Shown here piece by piece: positions 1-11,584 of a DNA stretch of 64,000 bases (the stretch's first letter is position 1; each line of letters opens with the position of its first letter). The stretch is from positions 1,241,501 to 1,305,500 of the forward strand of contig BJKQ01000011.1 of assembly GCA_006538405.1 (NCBI GenBank), in the 5' to 3' direction. The translations under genes and the position numbers were made by a program. The notes below the pieces were generated by a model. It had not been told where the DNA came from. It did no database searches and saw nothing but the letters and a program-made list of their open reading frames with translations. This DNA is from Hansfordia pulvinata (Eukaryota > Ascomycota > Sordariomycetes > Xylariales).

Positions 1-1782
1 CGTAGGAAGGCCTACATCGCTGTGACCGCCGCCGTTGGCCTCGCCTTTCTGTCCCTCCTGGCGTGGAAGCTCCTGAAAGGGAGATCATCCCAATCCGCGC
101 GCATCTCCACCGAGTTGGTTAGCAATGGCACGGCCCTCTTTGCGCCCACCACCCTTATCATCAGCCTCGATGGGTTCCGCGCCGACTTTCTGGACTGGGG
201 GCTCACCCCACGTTTGAGCGCCTTTGTGAAGGAAGGTGTCTCGCCCCTGTACATGACGCCCTCCTTTCCCTCTGTGACGTTCCCGGTGAGTTGACCTCGA
301 CTCCGAATCATGCAAACCTCCGGCCTGTTTCGCGTGGGCTGACTGAAGTGCAGAATCATTACACCATCGCCACCGGGCTGTATCCAGAGGCCCATGGTGT
401 TGTTGGAAACACTTTCTGGGACCCGGCTCTCGAGGCTGAGTTCTACTACACAGACCCTGAAAAGAGTCTTGACCCGAAATGGTGGGGCGGGGAGCCATTC
501 TGGGTGACCGCGGAGAAGCAAGGCCTGCGAAGTGCGATTCACATGTGGCCTGGAAGCGAAGCCCACATTCTCGGCACGGAACCCAGTTTCCTTGACAAAT
601 TCAACGGCAAGGAAAAGCTTCACAAAAAGACGGCAAGAATCCTCGAGTTTCTCGACAAGCCCGGCTTCGAGGACCCCAACGCGAATGTCGAGGACACAAG
701 GCCTCAAGTCATTGCGGCCTACGTGCCCAATGTCGATGCCTCGGGTCACAAGAATGGCCCCAACAGCACCGAGACGAAAGCCGCCATCAGCGCCGTCGAT
801 ACCATGCTCGATGGGATATTTACAGGACTTGAGACCCGCAACTTGACCGACATTGTCAACGTCATTATAGTGTCAGACCACGGCATGGCCACCACCGACG
901 TCAGCCGTATGCTCCAGGTCGACGACTTGATAGATATTGAGAAGGTGGATCACCTCGACGGCTGGCCGCTTGTTGGAGTGCGCCCTAAGGACCCCAAAGA
1001 CGTGCCTCTGCTGCACGCCCAAGCTCTCGAAAACACCAAGGACAATCCGAACGTCGAGATCTACCTGAAGGACAAGGACATGCCTGAGAGGTATCACTTT
1101 TCCAACAATGACCGCATAGCGCCGCTCTGGATAGTGCCCAAGACTGGTTGGGCCATCGTGCCCAAAAGCGAGTTTGACATCCAAGACGCCCGGGCAAACA
1201 AGAAACAGTATCACCCTCGCGGTCTGCATGGCTACGATCATGAACACCCCTTAATGCGGGCCATCTTTATCGCACGGGGCCCTGCGTTTCCACACCAGCC
1301 ACATAGCAAGGTTGAAGCATTCCGTAAGTTCAAGTTTCCAGGGTTTGTCAAGAAGTCGAAACTGACTCTCAGCAGAAAACATCAATGTGTACAACATACT
1401 CTGCGATTCTGTCGGTATGGATGCCGTCCCTAATAATGGAACACTACGACTGCCCTTCAAAACAATTGGGCTGCACGACTCTGGGCCTGCGTCTGTCGAA
1501 GAGACGCCATCCGAGTCATCAAACACGGCTGCAAGTCCCAGTGCAGCGTCGACGCCGCAGGCTTCTGATCCCTCTGCGCCGCTGGGTGTGGATCCGGTCG
1601 ACCACGTCCAGGATAGACCTTCACCATCCAAGGGCGAGAAGCACGAATCCAAGGATAAGTGGTGGTCTAAGATCAAAGACGGCTTCAAATGGGTCGAGAC
1701 TAAAGTGAGCGAGTTGGCGGACAAGATGAAGAACATTGCAACGTCCAAGACAGGGTCGAACGTGAAAGACGACTCGCAATGA
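1..1782 (+). CDS. Nucleotide pyrophosphatase/phosphodiesterase (ENPP type), 5' partial
   Basis: The gene enters from the left edge already in frame. Exons are 1-285, 354-1323 and 1376-1782. Family members hydrolyse nucleotide or phosphodiester bonds with two metal ions, usually as membrane-anchored ectoenzymes. A hydrophobic anchor (codons from base 13 to about 75) comes first, followed by the ISLDGFRAD metal motif. The nucleophile motif TFPNHY is assembled exactly across intron 1. Next come VDASGH (about 731-750), SDHGMA (about 877-894) and LHGYDHEH (about 1225-1248), which supply the other metal ligands. The tail after about base 1480 is Ser/Pro-rich and ends in a Lys-rich segment, which lies outside the catalytic domain. 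Intron 2 (1324-1375) is supported because it joins VEAF to QNINVYN in frame. The start codon lies outside the window. Confidence 0.93.
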
Positions 1783-2169
1783 CGCGGATCCCCGTCTGCC
1801 TGTTTCGCTATTTTCATATTTCATGTCATTTTTTGTATAACACGGGGCGGCTTGAGAATGCTGCCAGGGCACTCGGGATATGGTCCGCGTTCGATGGCGT
1901 TCCGGCATCTTCTATTTGTTGAATTACTACATCACATCAGTGTACGGAGCGCAGTATCTGGTTCTAGATCACCGGGGTCAGCAATACAAAGCAGCTGACC
2001 CGTCCAAACTTTTCCCTCTGCAATTTACGTGAGTCACGGGCGCTCCAGTTCCACATGGCCATCCCGCAGGCAGCAGAGAGGCCTTGATGTGTTGACGACG
2101 CGACGCGTCTTCGGGAGCAGTCGTGGCGTCATGGGAGTCACAGCCACCCGTGGCGCGTGGCCAAAGAGA

Positions 2170-2418
2170 GCCTTTTTGGGAGACGGCAGCCTTGTGAGTG
2201 GCTTGCGAGGCTGCCCAGTGATAGGGCACCCGCGCCACACGGAGGCCCTTGCACGTCGGATCGCCGGGGCCCTGGTAGCCAATGGAACGGTACCGAATCA
2301 GCTTCCTGTGCCACCACACTGAATATCTTCGGGCAGGAAAAGGGGGCGCTCGAGACCCGAACGCCACCCCGACGCAACAGCCAGGGCAGCAGTCAAGCCA
2401 TACTGGGCGCTATCACAC
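2170..2418 (-). repeat. Diverged dispersed repeat, copy A (inverted relative to copy B)
   Basis: The reverse complement of this stretch aligns with 35370-35575, roughly 85 percent identical by eye, with small indels. The longest shared blocks surround the words TTCCATTGGCTACCAGGGCC and AGTGTGGTGGCACAGGA. Neither copy has an intact open frame or terminal repeats, so the element class is unknown. Most mismatches are C/T or G/A. Confidence 0.8.
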
Positions 2419-2941
2419 TGCTTTTACCCCTGTTTCGTTCTCCAGATGCCACCACGCAACCGGCTTTTGGCTGGGTGGCTTCCAATATTGGCCACGCCGC
2501 CCCCTTTGCCCAACCCCTTTGCCCCCTATCCGCTCCGCCTCGTGTTCCATCTGCGGCTCTTCGCAGCCTATGGATGCTCTGCAAGCACCTAACCCTCCTG
2601 CTTGTCAAGCCTCTACTGCTACGCTACCTAGCCTCCACGTACCCAATCCTCTCGGCGCCCGAAAAGAAAACAAAAGACAATGAAGACGCCCCCTGACATC
2701 TTCCACCTGCGGCTCCCCGTGTGGCCGCCATCTCGCCGCCTTGAGGCCACAAACCGAGGCCAATGGGGCTGGAGAGGGGAGGCAATTCAAAGGAAACCTG
2801 CAGCCTCGCAGTGATGTGAGGAAGGGAGACCGATGCGACGACAGCATAACACCGTGGCAATATTGGCAAGGAATGAGGTTGCCTCGTCGCCTGAGGCCGG
2901 ATCATGGGAAGTTTGCTGGCTCAGCCTCAGAGGGATAAACA

Positions 2942-2964
2942 GGGGGGGGGGGGGGGGGGGGGGG
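2942..2964. repeat. Poly-G tract, 23 bases
   Basis: An uninterrupted run of 23 G. Similar runs occur at 15904-15919 (C16), 16590-16601 (G12) and 45242-45261 (C20), all in gene-free DNA. Confidence 0.95.
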
Positions 2965-5900
2965 AGACAAGCATAAATCACAAACTGGGAAAAACTGGCC
3001 CCAAGGCAGGCGGCCTGGCTTGCCCGCCACCCACCCCTCTGTCCCCCTCTCTGGTCGGGTCTTGTATAGCGAGACGGGACGACGCGTGTGCGACCCGAGC
3101 AAGGCTATGGCTCTCTTGCTGGCCGAGGGTATACCCGTGAGTAGTATACCGAAAAGGCGCAGACGAGCGAAGTGGCAGAGATGGGGCGGGGCGGCGAGAG
3201 AGGTGCCAGCCACGCGGCCCCCTCCATGTGGCCACTCTACGTGTGAGAAAACGGGTGGCCAGCGATTCAGGCACGCATATCTAGCTTGGGCACGAATGTT
3301 CCCTCTTCACGGGGTTGCAGAGAACGGCATGTTTCGGTATGGGTCCAGCGAGACACCCACAACGTCATGTGTCGGCGTGATTCGTGAGGCCCTTTAAGGG
3401 GAAATATCAGGGGGGGCGGAGGGAGAGAAAAGAGGCAGCAAGGCGTCAAGACGGGCGTCATCAGCTACGGTGAATCCCTCGTGGCAAAGAAACTGGGCAT
3501 GTCCACAACTGCACGTCCCGCCTGGCTGATGAGCTCGCCTTGCTTAGAAGTGGCCTATATGCATGACTCGCAAAAGACTCCACAAGCGGAAACGTGCTCT
3601 GCGGCGGACAAGGGGCTGGGGTAATAGGGGGGGATGGTGTGTGTTTGCCGGTCTCGAAGAGCTTCCCCCAACGCAAACTCGGGACACTAATAAGCAGCCT
3701 TGTTGCCTTTTCTATAATCCCATACAGGGAAGCGCACGAGAAGGGACGACTCTGCAGGGAAAAACAATGGATATTCCCAACCCCTCCCACCAACGCACCC
3801 CCTCCCACCAGTTTCGGCGCACAAGAGGGCCTCGCGTCTTGCGTTCCGGGCTTGTCTTGAGGGCGGGGTCTGTTCTGGTCTCCTTGCATGACGGCGTCCA
3901 CCAAGAGAGGCTCAGGCGAACCTGGACCCTTTCGAGCTTGTGTGCTTGGGTCAAAAATACCCAAGGCACCAAAGGGTACGAGGACTCGTAGTCATCCATA
4001 CTTTACGGAGCTTGGGAGCACCGCCATCCCCCCCCGCCCGCGGGTCCACCTCACCGCTTTGCCAGGTAATCAGTCCTACATGGTCTAACCCTGCCCTTTC
4101 TCGCAGATGCAGCCCGGGATGGAACGCTAGCTTTTGCTTCTTCCGTTCCTCTTGCGATAACGAGTACATCTCCATACAACGCGTGAAGGCCAAACGGCGA
4201 AAGGAGCTGGCGCGGCCGGAGTTCCCCGGAAGTACGCGGAGTGGGATTATCAGTGAGGAGTGCTGGAGGGCAAATCGGTAGGGGCAGGGGCGGGAGGGGG
4301 CGCGGGCGGCCTTCTCGAGACCTCCGTTCCGCCCCGCCCCTCCCGCCGGAAGGGTCGGGCCGGGGACGCCGCGTGGGAAAATCCCCCCGCCGGACAAGCC
4401 GGATCCAATGCAGGCCGCTGGCACACACACAGAAACACACATGTTCGAGGTATGCGGGGCGTGACGTAGCGCAGCCAACGCTACGGGCAGCAGGCAGCGA
4501 GGCAAGAAAAACGAGGCGTCGTCCTGCGCCTCGTTAGGAGCGTGGCCTGCCTGCCTGCCTAGCTGCCTGCTGAGTGAAGCAAGCCTGCATGCGGCCGGTA
4601 TCTAGAGGGTTCGGCCTTGTCGACGCGTCATATACACCGTGTGCAAGTCCTTTTTGGCCTCACGAGCGCGTCAGGATTCTTTTCTCACGCGGCGAGGGAC
4701 GGACTGACTCAAGTCGTCTTCCTGCCGTGGTCTTCAGGCCTTAATCTCCAGTCTGAGGCCGCGTTTAAGAGCCACTACTCGTACACTGCGTGCCTAAAGG
4801 CTATGAGTATGCACGGGGTGTGTGTGCCCGCGCCGCTGACGTGGACCGCAGTGGCTCTGCTCCCTGGAGGGCCTCTGGAGCTTGGACACGTGCCGCCAGT
4901 CCGGGCGGGTGCGGGTTCTCGAAAGACACGACACGCGGAGCCGGTCGAGCGTCCCAGGCGGGGTGGTTTACTCCCGCAGTGTCCGCAACAGTAAGGCGGA
5001 GGGAGCGAAAGGGGGGATTCATGTCTCTGGAGAAGAGGGAAAAGGGAAGCGGGAAGAGGTCGGTCGGCTTTGGGGGTTTGCAGATGCTGTTGCGTCCTGT
5101 TTGCGTTGAAAGAAACAAACCCGGACCTATACAGTGAGCGCTACAGGTTGGCTTCGTGGTGGGGAGGGAGGGAGTTGTCGCTCGGGGTCCGGTTGGGGGG
5201 CTTCCGCTCGTCAGTCCGAGATCTCGGGCTGGCGCACAGACGCAGCGCAGGGAAAAGACTTGTTAGGCACGGTAGGGCTGATTACCTTAGTTTAGTCACT
5301 CATGAAAGAAAGGAAAAACGGTGAGCAGGTGGGCGGGCGAGCTAACGTCGAAACGAGCCCACATCTGATCGTCCTCACAAACGCTGCAACGGTGTGTGTA
5401 AGTCTGGCGTCATGATTGCGGTGCTGCGCCGCCCAACGGCCTCGTTGCAACGGCAAATATCCACCCTTGCTTGCCATATACGTGGATGCCGGGCCGGGTT
5501 GGGCCGGTCCCTTGTGAGACTTGCCGCGTGCACTTGCAAACAGATCCGGGATCCCCAATAGCTGGGCCGGCGACATGGATCTTGCGGTTTGTTGGCTCTG
5601 CCGACTGATTGTCGCGGGCTCTCGTGTGATTGCTGAAGCCGACGACGCCTCCGGATGGTGAACGGTTTGTGGCTTCACACACAGAGACGAGGCCGGACAG
5701 TCATCTCGGGCGCTCATGTACCGCCATGTCCACACCGTCGGGAATCGACACAAGGTACACGAGTCGGAACAAGGCGTCCATTATTGCAGCAGGGCGTCTC
5801 GCGTCTGCCAAACCGAACGAAAAGGGACGCAGGGCGTGGGCAATCACGCCCCATAGTCGACCACACGTCCAGAGGCTCGGGATGTGTTTGTGTTGCACGT

Positions 5901-7345
5901 CGCATGACCACAGTCAACGTGACGCAGGGCCGCAGGGCCGCAGTGCTGCCTCGTGCCCGGTCCTCAGGCCGCACGGGGGGGCAACGCAGTGAGATGTTGT
6001 GTGGTGGATGGGGCTGGTCGGGAAAAGGGGAGGGGTTGTCGAGGCCGGGAATCGTATGCGCGTGGGAGGAGCTGCGATGTGGGAGAGCGTGTCGCGCTGG
6101 CGAACGAAGACAGAGAAAACCTGCAGAGCGAAGAGCCTGTTAGCAAGGGTCCGTCTGGAGGCGGAAAGGAGAGGAGAATACGACCGACTTCTCCCTCACG
6201 CACGTGATGGTGTTTTGCCTGTGAGCGGCGGCTACTCCGTGAACCTACCACAGAACTAGCGCTGGCTCATTGGCATACAACGAGAGGGGCTTCTCGCCTG
6301 ATCGTGTGGTCCTGTGACGCGAAAGTGAGGCTTCCTTCGGCGACTATTTCAGCGGCTCGTCTCCTCGCTTGCGGTCGCCCGGCTCAGTAGGGCAGCGGCC
6401 CAGGTTCCGCAACTCGTGATTTGGCAGGTTTAGTGATCCATCCAGTCGATTACGCTTCCTACGCAGATATGGAGAGCGTCGCGAGCAGGATGGCAAAGGC
6501 CCTGGGGCGCGCGAGACCAGAGGCCGCGGGCGCTGCTGCTGGGTGACAAAGACCTTGCAAAGCATGGCCATGGATGCTAGAAGTCGGTAAGCAGGGGATC
6601 GGAGTCTCTATCATGCCAACACACCGCTCGCGAGAAATGGCTTGTGCCAGACCAGTTGGTCTTCTGTTGTTTGGGAAATTCGAGGCTGTTGACAGACGGT
6701 TGGCGTTGCAGCAGAGCAGACGGAGACGGCCAAGTTAAGAGAGCGAGCAGTGGTTCTAAGCGAGGCAAACTATCCAAGCAACAAACAGACGCTGATCAAT
6801 CCATCGAAGCTGCTTGGTTGGCGCATCTTTCCACAAGTAGTCCAGTCCGTACTCCGTAGTGCAAGACGGGGAGTAGAGATGGGCGCCAGCACCCCCTGGA
6901 AGTGATGGCCACAGGGTATGGCGATGGATATGACAGGTAACAAATCGAGCGGCAGTGTCGTGCTCAGCATCCAGGAACGCCAATCCATCCTGGCCACGCA
7001 CAAGGAGCAGAGCAGAGCAGAGCAGTCAACTCCTCCTCGGGACGACTGGGCCCTGCACACAACCTGCTCTGATGGGAGGAAGAGGGCATACTCGTACATG
7101 CACACAAAAGACCTCGACACGTCGGGCCCTTCCCGACCCCCGATGTGTGGTTGGTCGCAAGCCTCACCGGACAAGGACGGGATTGACCGGTAAGCACATC
7201 CGGACATGGGCACGTCGACCCAGCACAGCGAGGACCCTTGTTGCTTGGATCCACTCTCCAAGATATGTCATGTTCGCTGTCGATTTGTTCGGCAGAGGTC
7301 TGGCGGGGTAAGCAATTGCTCCGCGGCCAGAGTGTGACGACAAGC

Positions 7346-7417
7346 ACGACGTGATATTCTTAGACAAGAACGACGTGATATCCGTAGACGAGAACGACGT
7401 GATACTCGTAGACGAGA
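7346..7417. repeat. 24-bp minisatellite, three copies
   Basis: Three adjacent 24-base units beginning ACGACGTGATA at 7346, 7370 and 7394, differing at a few positions. The unit length is a multiple of three, so one frame reads as an eight-residue repeat of the type NDVISVDE. No gene is otherwise supported around it. Confidence 0.9.
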
Positions 7418-7873
7418 TTCGAGGGCCTTGGGCTCTGGGCCACCGGACATCATGGTGTCCAATTCGTGGGTGCGCGTCAATTTGCTCTTCCGGGTCGAGC
7501 CGGCGGCATTGGCGGGGCTCACCCGCTGTATTTGCATCTTGTTCACGTACGTACGATGTGCATTGGAGAGCTTTGTTCGGTGTGGAAGGAAGGACGACTC
7601 CCGAAATCTTGCGTCGTGACAGCAGCTGGGTAAGGTAAAGAAGGACCACCGGCAACCAGGCCTCGCTCGGGACGGACCGATGGCCACTATAAATGTAAGA
7701 AAAAAAAATAACCCATCAGGTGCAGAGCACTCGACGCCCAGCCACTCATTCGTCCATCCCACATCTCTGTTGGCTTGTGGTTCTTTGTCCCAGAGCAGGG
7801 AGAGAGGCCTATCGTAGATTGGCCGAAGCCATGGGATGCCAGCTGCGAGTGCGATCCGGACGAGGAATCCAAA

Positions 7874-8302
7874 TCAAGACGAGGGGGCGACCAGCTCCTC
7901 GAAACGGCGGAGATCCATGTCCTTCTCCAGGAGGGGGATGACATAGGGGTCGAAGGTCTTCCAGTAGGGGTTGTTGAGATGGTACTGCTGGGACGACTCG
8001 TGGAGGTAGCGCTCGACGATGGTGAAGTCCTGCGGGTCGTGGACGGACTGCATCACGAACCACGACAGAGTCTCCTTGTCCTGGGAGTAGACGGCCGAGG
8101 CCTCGAGGAGCTTTGCGTGCAGCTTGGCAATCGACTCCGGGTCGGCCTTTGCGCGCATGTCTGGGGCGGGCGGGCGGGCGCGAGGGGCCCCCGGCGTCAG
8201 CTCGTGCTCTCGTCACATCAATCAATCAATCAATCAATCAATTCAGCAGACGGGTAGGTCAGGTGTGCGCAACCACATACGGACAACAATCGTGTAGACC
8301 AT
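7874..8302 (-). CDS. Antibiotic biosynthesis monooxygenase (ABM) fold protein
   Basis: Two exons on the minus strand: 8302-8281 and 8160-7874, with a 120-nt intron (donor GTATGT, acceptor CCCCAG). The 102-residue product starts MVYTIVVHMRAK and is about the usual length for a stand-alone ABM domain (ferredoxin-like alpha/beta barrel). Typical ABM features are the opening beta strand, the LLEAS helix, a central SWFVMQS strand, and YLHESS followed by a HLNNPYWKTF segment near the C-terminus. Family members include quinone or polyketide monooxygenases, but many small ones have no known substrate. The splice is favoured because it supplies an ATG and the first beta strand, which the long exon alone lacks. 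No biosynthetic cluster surrounds it, so its pathway is unknown. Confidence 0.82.
8217..8242. repeat. AATC tetranucleotide microsatellite inside the ABM-gene intron
   Basis: About six AATC units lie within the 8161-8280 intron. A second tetranucleotide patch (CGGT type, about 8333-8357) lies in the presumed 5' untranslated region of the same gene. Confidence 0.9.
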
Positions 8303-11300
8303 CTTGGAAGAGCTGATGAGGTTGATCGTTCGTTCGGTCGGTCGGTCGGTCGGTCAGTCGGTGCTGGGGAGGGGCGTCTGTGACTCGAATGCGATGGTCC
8401 ACGGCGGGGTAATTTTATTGGCAAAAACTCCTACATCTCGTATGAGGCTTTATTACCGCCGACAGCAAATGACGTTGACAGATCGATGGGCAATGAGTGG
8501 AGCCGGGTGGTCGCTCTCCATAGTAACCAGAACCATGGCCCTGGGTTCTCACTTCAACTTCACTTCAAGCTATCAAGTTACGGCGGGGTCCAGGGAGTCA
8601 GTCATTAGGTAGGTGGTCACCACCTAACTTCGGCCTGTACTCGTAGGCCTCAAACCCGCCACCCAATAGTGCGCAATTAGACACTCGCGCGAGAACCGAC
8701 TGACTGGCTACTACCTATTTCACTTTGTGTTGACCGATGGGCGCGTCAAGTCAAATGCGCGCAGCCATCCATGGATTGCATTGGCCATCATTCTCGCCGC
8801 TTCCTGCCAGGTACGAGTACACCCGCGCGATATATACCGAACCCCTGAGGAATCAGCCTCGACGCCAGCCTCAGCAGCGCGTGCGCGTTCGCCTGATTGC
8901 CTGCTTTCCCGGCAACCAGGCAGGCAGGCGTCGTCGCTCGCAACGGGTGCCGCAGCGGCCATGCAAAGAGCCCACGGGTGGAGACGTGGTGAGCTCGGGA
9001 GCCCGCAGTCGAGCCACGGATCCGGAGGCCATCGCCAGGGAGACCGGTCGCCTGCCTGCCAGAGCCGCAGCAGCCGAGCTGACTGCCGTGTCACGTTGTA
9101 CGGCTTGCCCGGGCTGCCTCTGACTCTCATGTTCAGCCGATTCCCGCCCGGCGGAGCCCGTGTTGAATCACGCGCCGGCCCCATTCGGCCCCATTCTCAA
9201 CGCCCTGGCCGAATGAAAACTGCAAAAGGCAGGTTCTAGGTCTCATTGGGTTTCCACAACAATGAGGCCATCGCCACACCAGAAGATCTGACGAGGCCCC
9301 TTTTGCGAGACCCTTTCCAAGTCCATCCTCGGTGGACGATACCCTCGAGCTGGGCTGAGCCAACCCTGGCTCTGGTGCTCCTTCAAGGGGCGGACTGGCG
9401 AGGCTCGGTCTTTCTGTGGGCGCGGGCTGCGGGAAACATCGTATGCGGACGAATCTGGTGATGCATGGCGAGACGAGACGAGGCTCGACACAAAGAGGCG
9501 CTGACTGGTCTGCATGGTTCACGAGGCCGGGCCTGCCGTCGACCTGGGGCCGAGCCTGGATTTCTCTGGCAGTCGGCCCGGCGGCGTTGCATGTATGCGC
9601 GCCCTCGGGGTCGCCGACGCGTCATCTGCATGGAGGGACTTTTCGCATTCTAGACCATGGCTGCGAGGCGGAGTAAGATCGGGAAGATTCCAAAGACAGT
9701 GGTGGAGAGGAGGAAGAAGAGAGCCATGAGAGAACCCGCTGGAAAGGTCCTGACGGGTTTTGACGAGGTCGAGCTGCTGTATCGTATTGCGCACAAGAAG
9801 TGTGTACCTAGGTATGTAGTGCTCGTCATTATGTAAGTAAGCGACTGACACAAAAGTGCACGTTGAGCCGCACTCGGGTCCCGTTCCCCCGTCAGAGTTG
9901 ACCGCCCAATAGACGCGCGGCACTTCAAGCGATGGCCATGACGAGCTATCTTTATGTTGGCGAAGCCTCTGCCGAGGACGTATAGCTCACCGCATCCGTT
10001 CCTGTCGGGCCTGAGCCGAAAAGGCAACCAGTTCATATTCACGGCTCGAAAGGTAAAGTACAAGATGATCAACGGCCCGGAAAAGAGGCATGAAGCTCGT
10101 GTCACGTGGGAGCTCGGCGCGAAGAGCATACCCGCCAGAGTCATCCCCTCGTTGCGACAGCCGACGATGTCCGTGTGAGCTCGGCCTGAGAGGATACTCC
10201 AGGCCCTCGCCCGCAGCCTTGCACTAAAGCGGCAGACCATTCACAGCTTTGCATCAAGGCACTTTGGCGGCCTGTTCGTGGACAGGACAACCCTAGAAGG
10301 TCACGAGACTCTTCCTTGTACGAGTAGGCACTTTCGTACCAGTAACCGTGCAGCTCTCTCAGGGTTGTGAGTCTTCTTTGGGGGGTATTCACACTGGGGT
10401 CAGGCAGCAGCCGACTCGGGTTGGCACGTGACAGAGCTCCACGTGGGAAACGGCGACCATCTCGAGACTGGCAAATCTACAGCCCAGAAACACAGCACGG
10501 GAATATAGAACCACCCCATTGCGCGCTTTGACCATGAACCCAATAAAGGTCTTCCTCATTTCTCCAGACAATGAGATAACCAGTGGGAATATGGCATCGC
10601 ACGCTTCGGAGCATGCGCGACGGAGCGGGTGCGCATCTGAATTGGAAGCACGCGGGGGGCATCGGGAGACACCTGGAGTGTTCGAACAGAGCCGCATGCG
10701 AACCGCCTGGGCGAACCACAATGAGGCAACGACGCTAATGCCCGTAAAAGCGGGGCTCTGCACATTCTCCTGCCACACCCTGTGATGATGCTGGACCAGC
10801 ATGTACTTTTTTTCGAGGTACACCCGGGTACAGTGCTGTCTAAATTTAGGCAGGATTGCCTGTCCAGCAGGTCCTCGGCGGACCTCGTGTACCTTGGGTC
10901 CGGTTTGTCCCCCGCATCCGCCGTGGTCGCCCGACTTGGGCGCTGTACTCCGTACTAGGCAGGCTGCAGCTGCCTCAGGGCAATCAGGCCGCCTGAATGC
11001 CGCCTCCCTGGCCACGTCTTTCATCGTTTGTGATTCTCACAAACTTCCATCGTTCGCGGCCCGCGCTCGCGTGTAGAGACCGCCCTGTCAACTCGAGACG
11101 ACTATTTCTTCCAGAGTATCCAGACGAGAAGAGCCTCATCGACTCGCTCTTGACTCATGCTTTTCACTCGAGCCTCGTCCTCTATTCTCCATGTCGACCT
11201 GAGCGCGCAACCCCGCGCTGTCGTTCTCTTCACTTCATCAAGGTATATCATCTCTACTGCCCGCCAGCTCATCGCCCCTGCCATTGTTGGCACCCGCCGC

Positions 11301-11584
11301 TGTTGCCTAGCCACAACAAGCTCTCCATGGTGGTCTTGGTGTTCCCATGCTTCGCCTGCAGCCCGTCCCGCTATCACCGCGCGCCCACGACCTCCACACC
11401 TGCTAATGTCCAACTCCAGGGTTGAACCCGCCTGTATTGAATCTACACATGCCCAGCGTGCCATTGTCAATGTTTGATATGGTGAGAATACCTTTCCCCG
11501 TATCCCCAGGCACCTCTTACCTCTGACAAAGCTCGCCCAGGGATATCCTTTACCACAGGACTATCCGTAATAATTTGCGCAAAG
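8303..11584. other. Gene-poor interval, about 3.3 kb
   Basis: The ABM-gene promoter lies at the left and the EST1-like promoter at the right. Between them no multi-exon gene could be built. TACTCGTA-type octamers occur at 8638, 8812 and 10319, and TACTCCGTA at 10946. The only coding-like item is the short basic frame at 9657. Confidence 0.5.
9657..9836 (+). CDS. Possible small basic protein, 59 codons (doubtful)
   Basis: An ATG-initiated frame of 59 residues, with a strongly basic N-terminus (MAARRSKIGKIPKTVVERRK) followed by an amphipathic segment (FDEVELLYRIAHKK). A GTATGT donor-like sequence at 9812 suggests this could be a first exon rather than a complete gene, but no convincing second exon was found. 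The composition is more protein-like than its surroundings. No family is recognised. The overlapping longer frame on the opposite strand looks like chance. Confidence 0.22.
   Translation: MAARRSKIGKIPKTVVERRKKRAMREPAGKVLTGFDEVELLYRIAHKKCVPRYVVLVIM

Larger units (their letters stand above)
1783..7873. other. Gene-free interval, about 6.1 kb
   Basis: No open frame here shows a recognisable domain, consistent intron signals or a believable start. The open frames that exist are typical chance frames of GC-rich DNA and overlap each other on both strands. It contains one arm of a diverged inverted repeat (about 2170-2418), a 23-base G run (2942-2964), a CCTG tetranucleotide patch near 4545-4570, an AGAGC pentamer patch near 7003-7022 and a 24-bp minisatellite (7346-7417). 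TACTCGTA-type octamers occur at 4776, 7089 and 7403. Confidence 0.6.

Noticed and set aside
2157..2696. 179-codon plus-strand open frame
   Set aside because: It spans the dispersed repeat arm and has no domain or intron signals; the sister repeat copy has no equivalent open frame.
9650..10240. 196-codon minus-strand open frame with hydrophobic segments
   Set aside because: No domain, no splice signals, and it overlaps a more protein-like short frame on the plus strand; kept only as chance.
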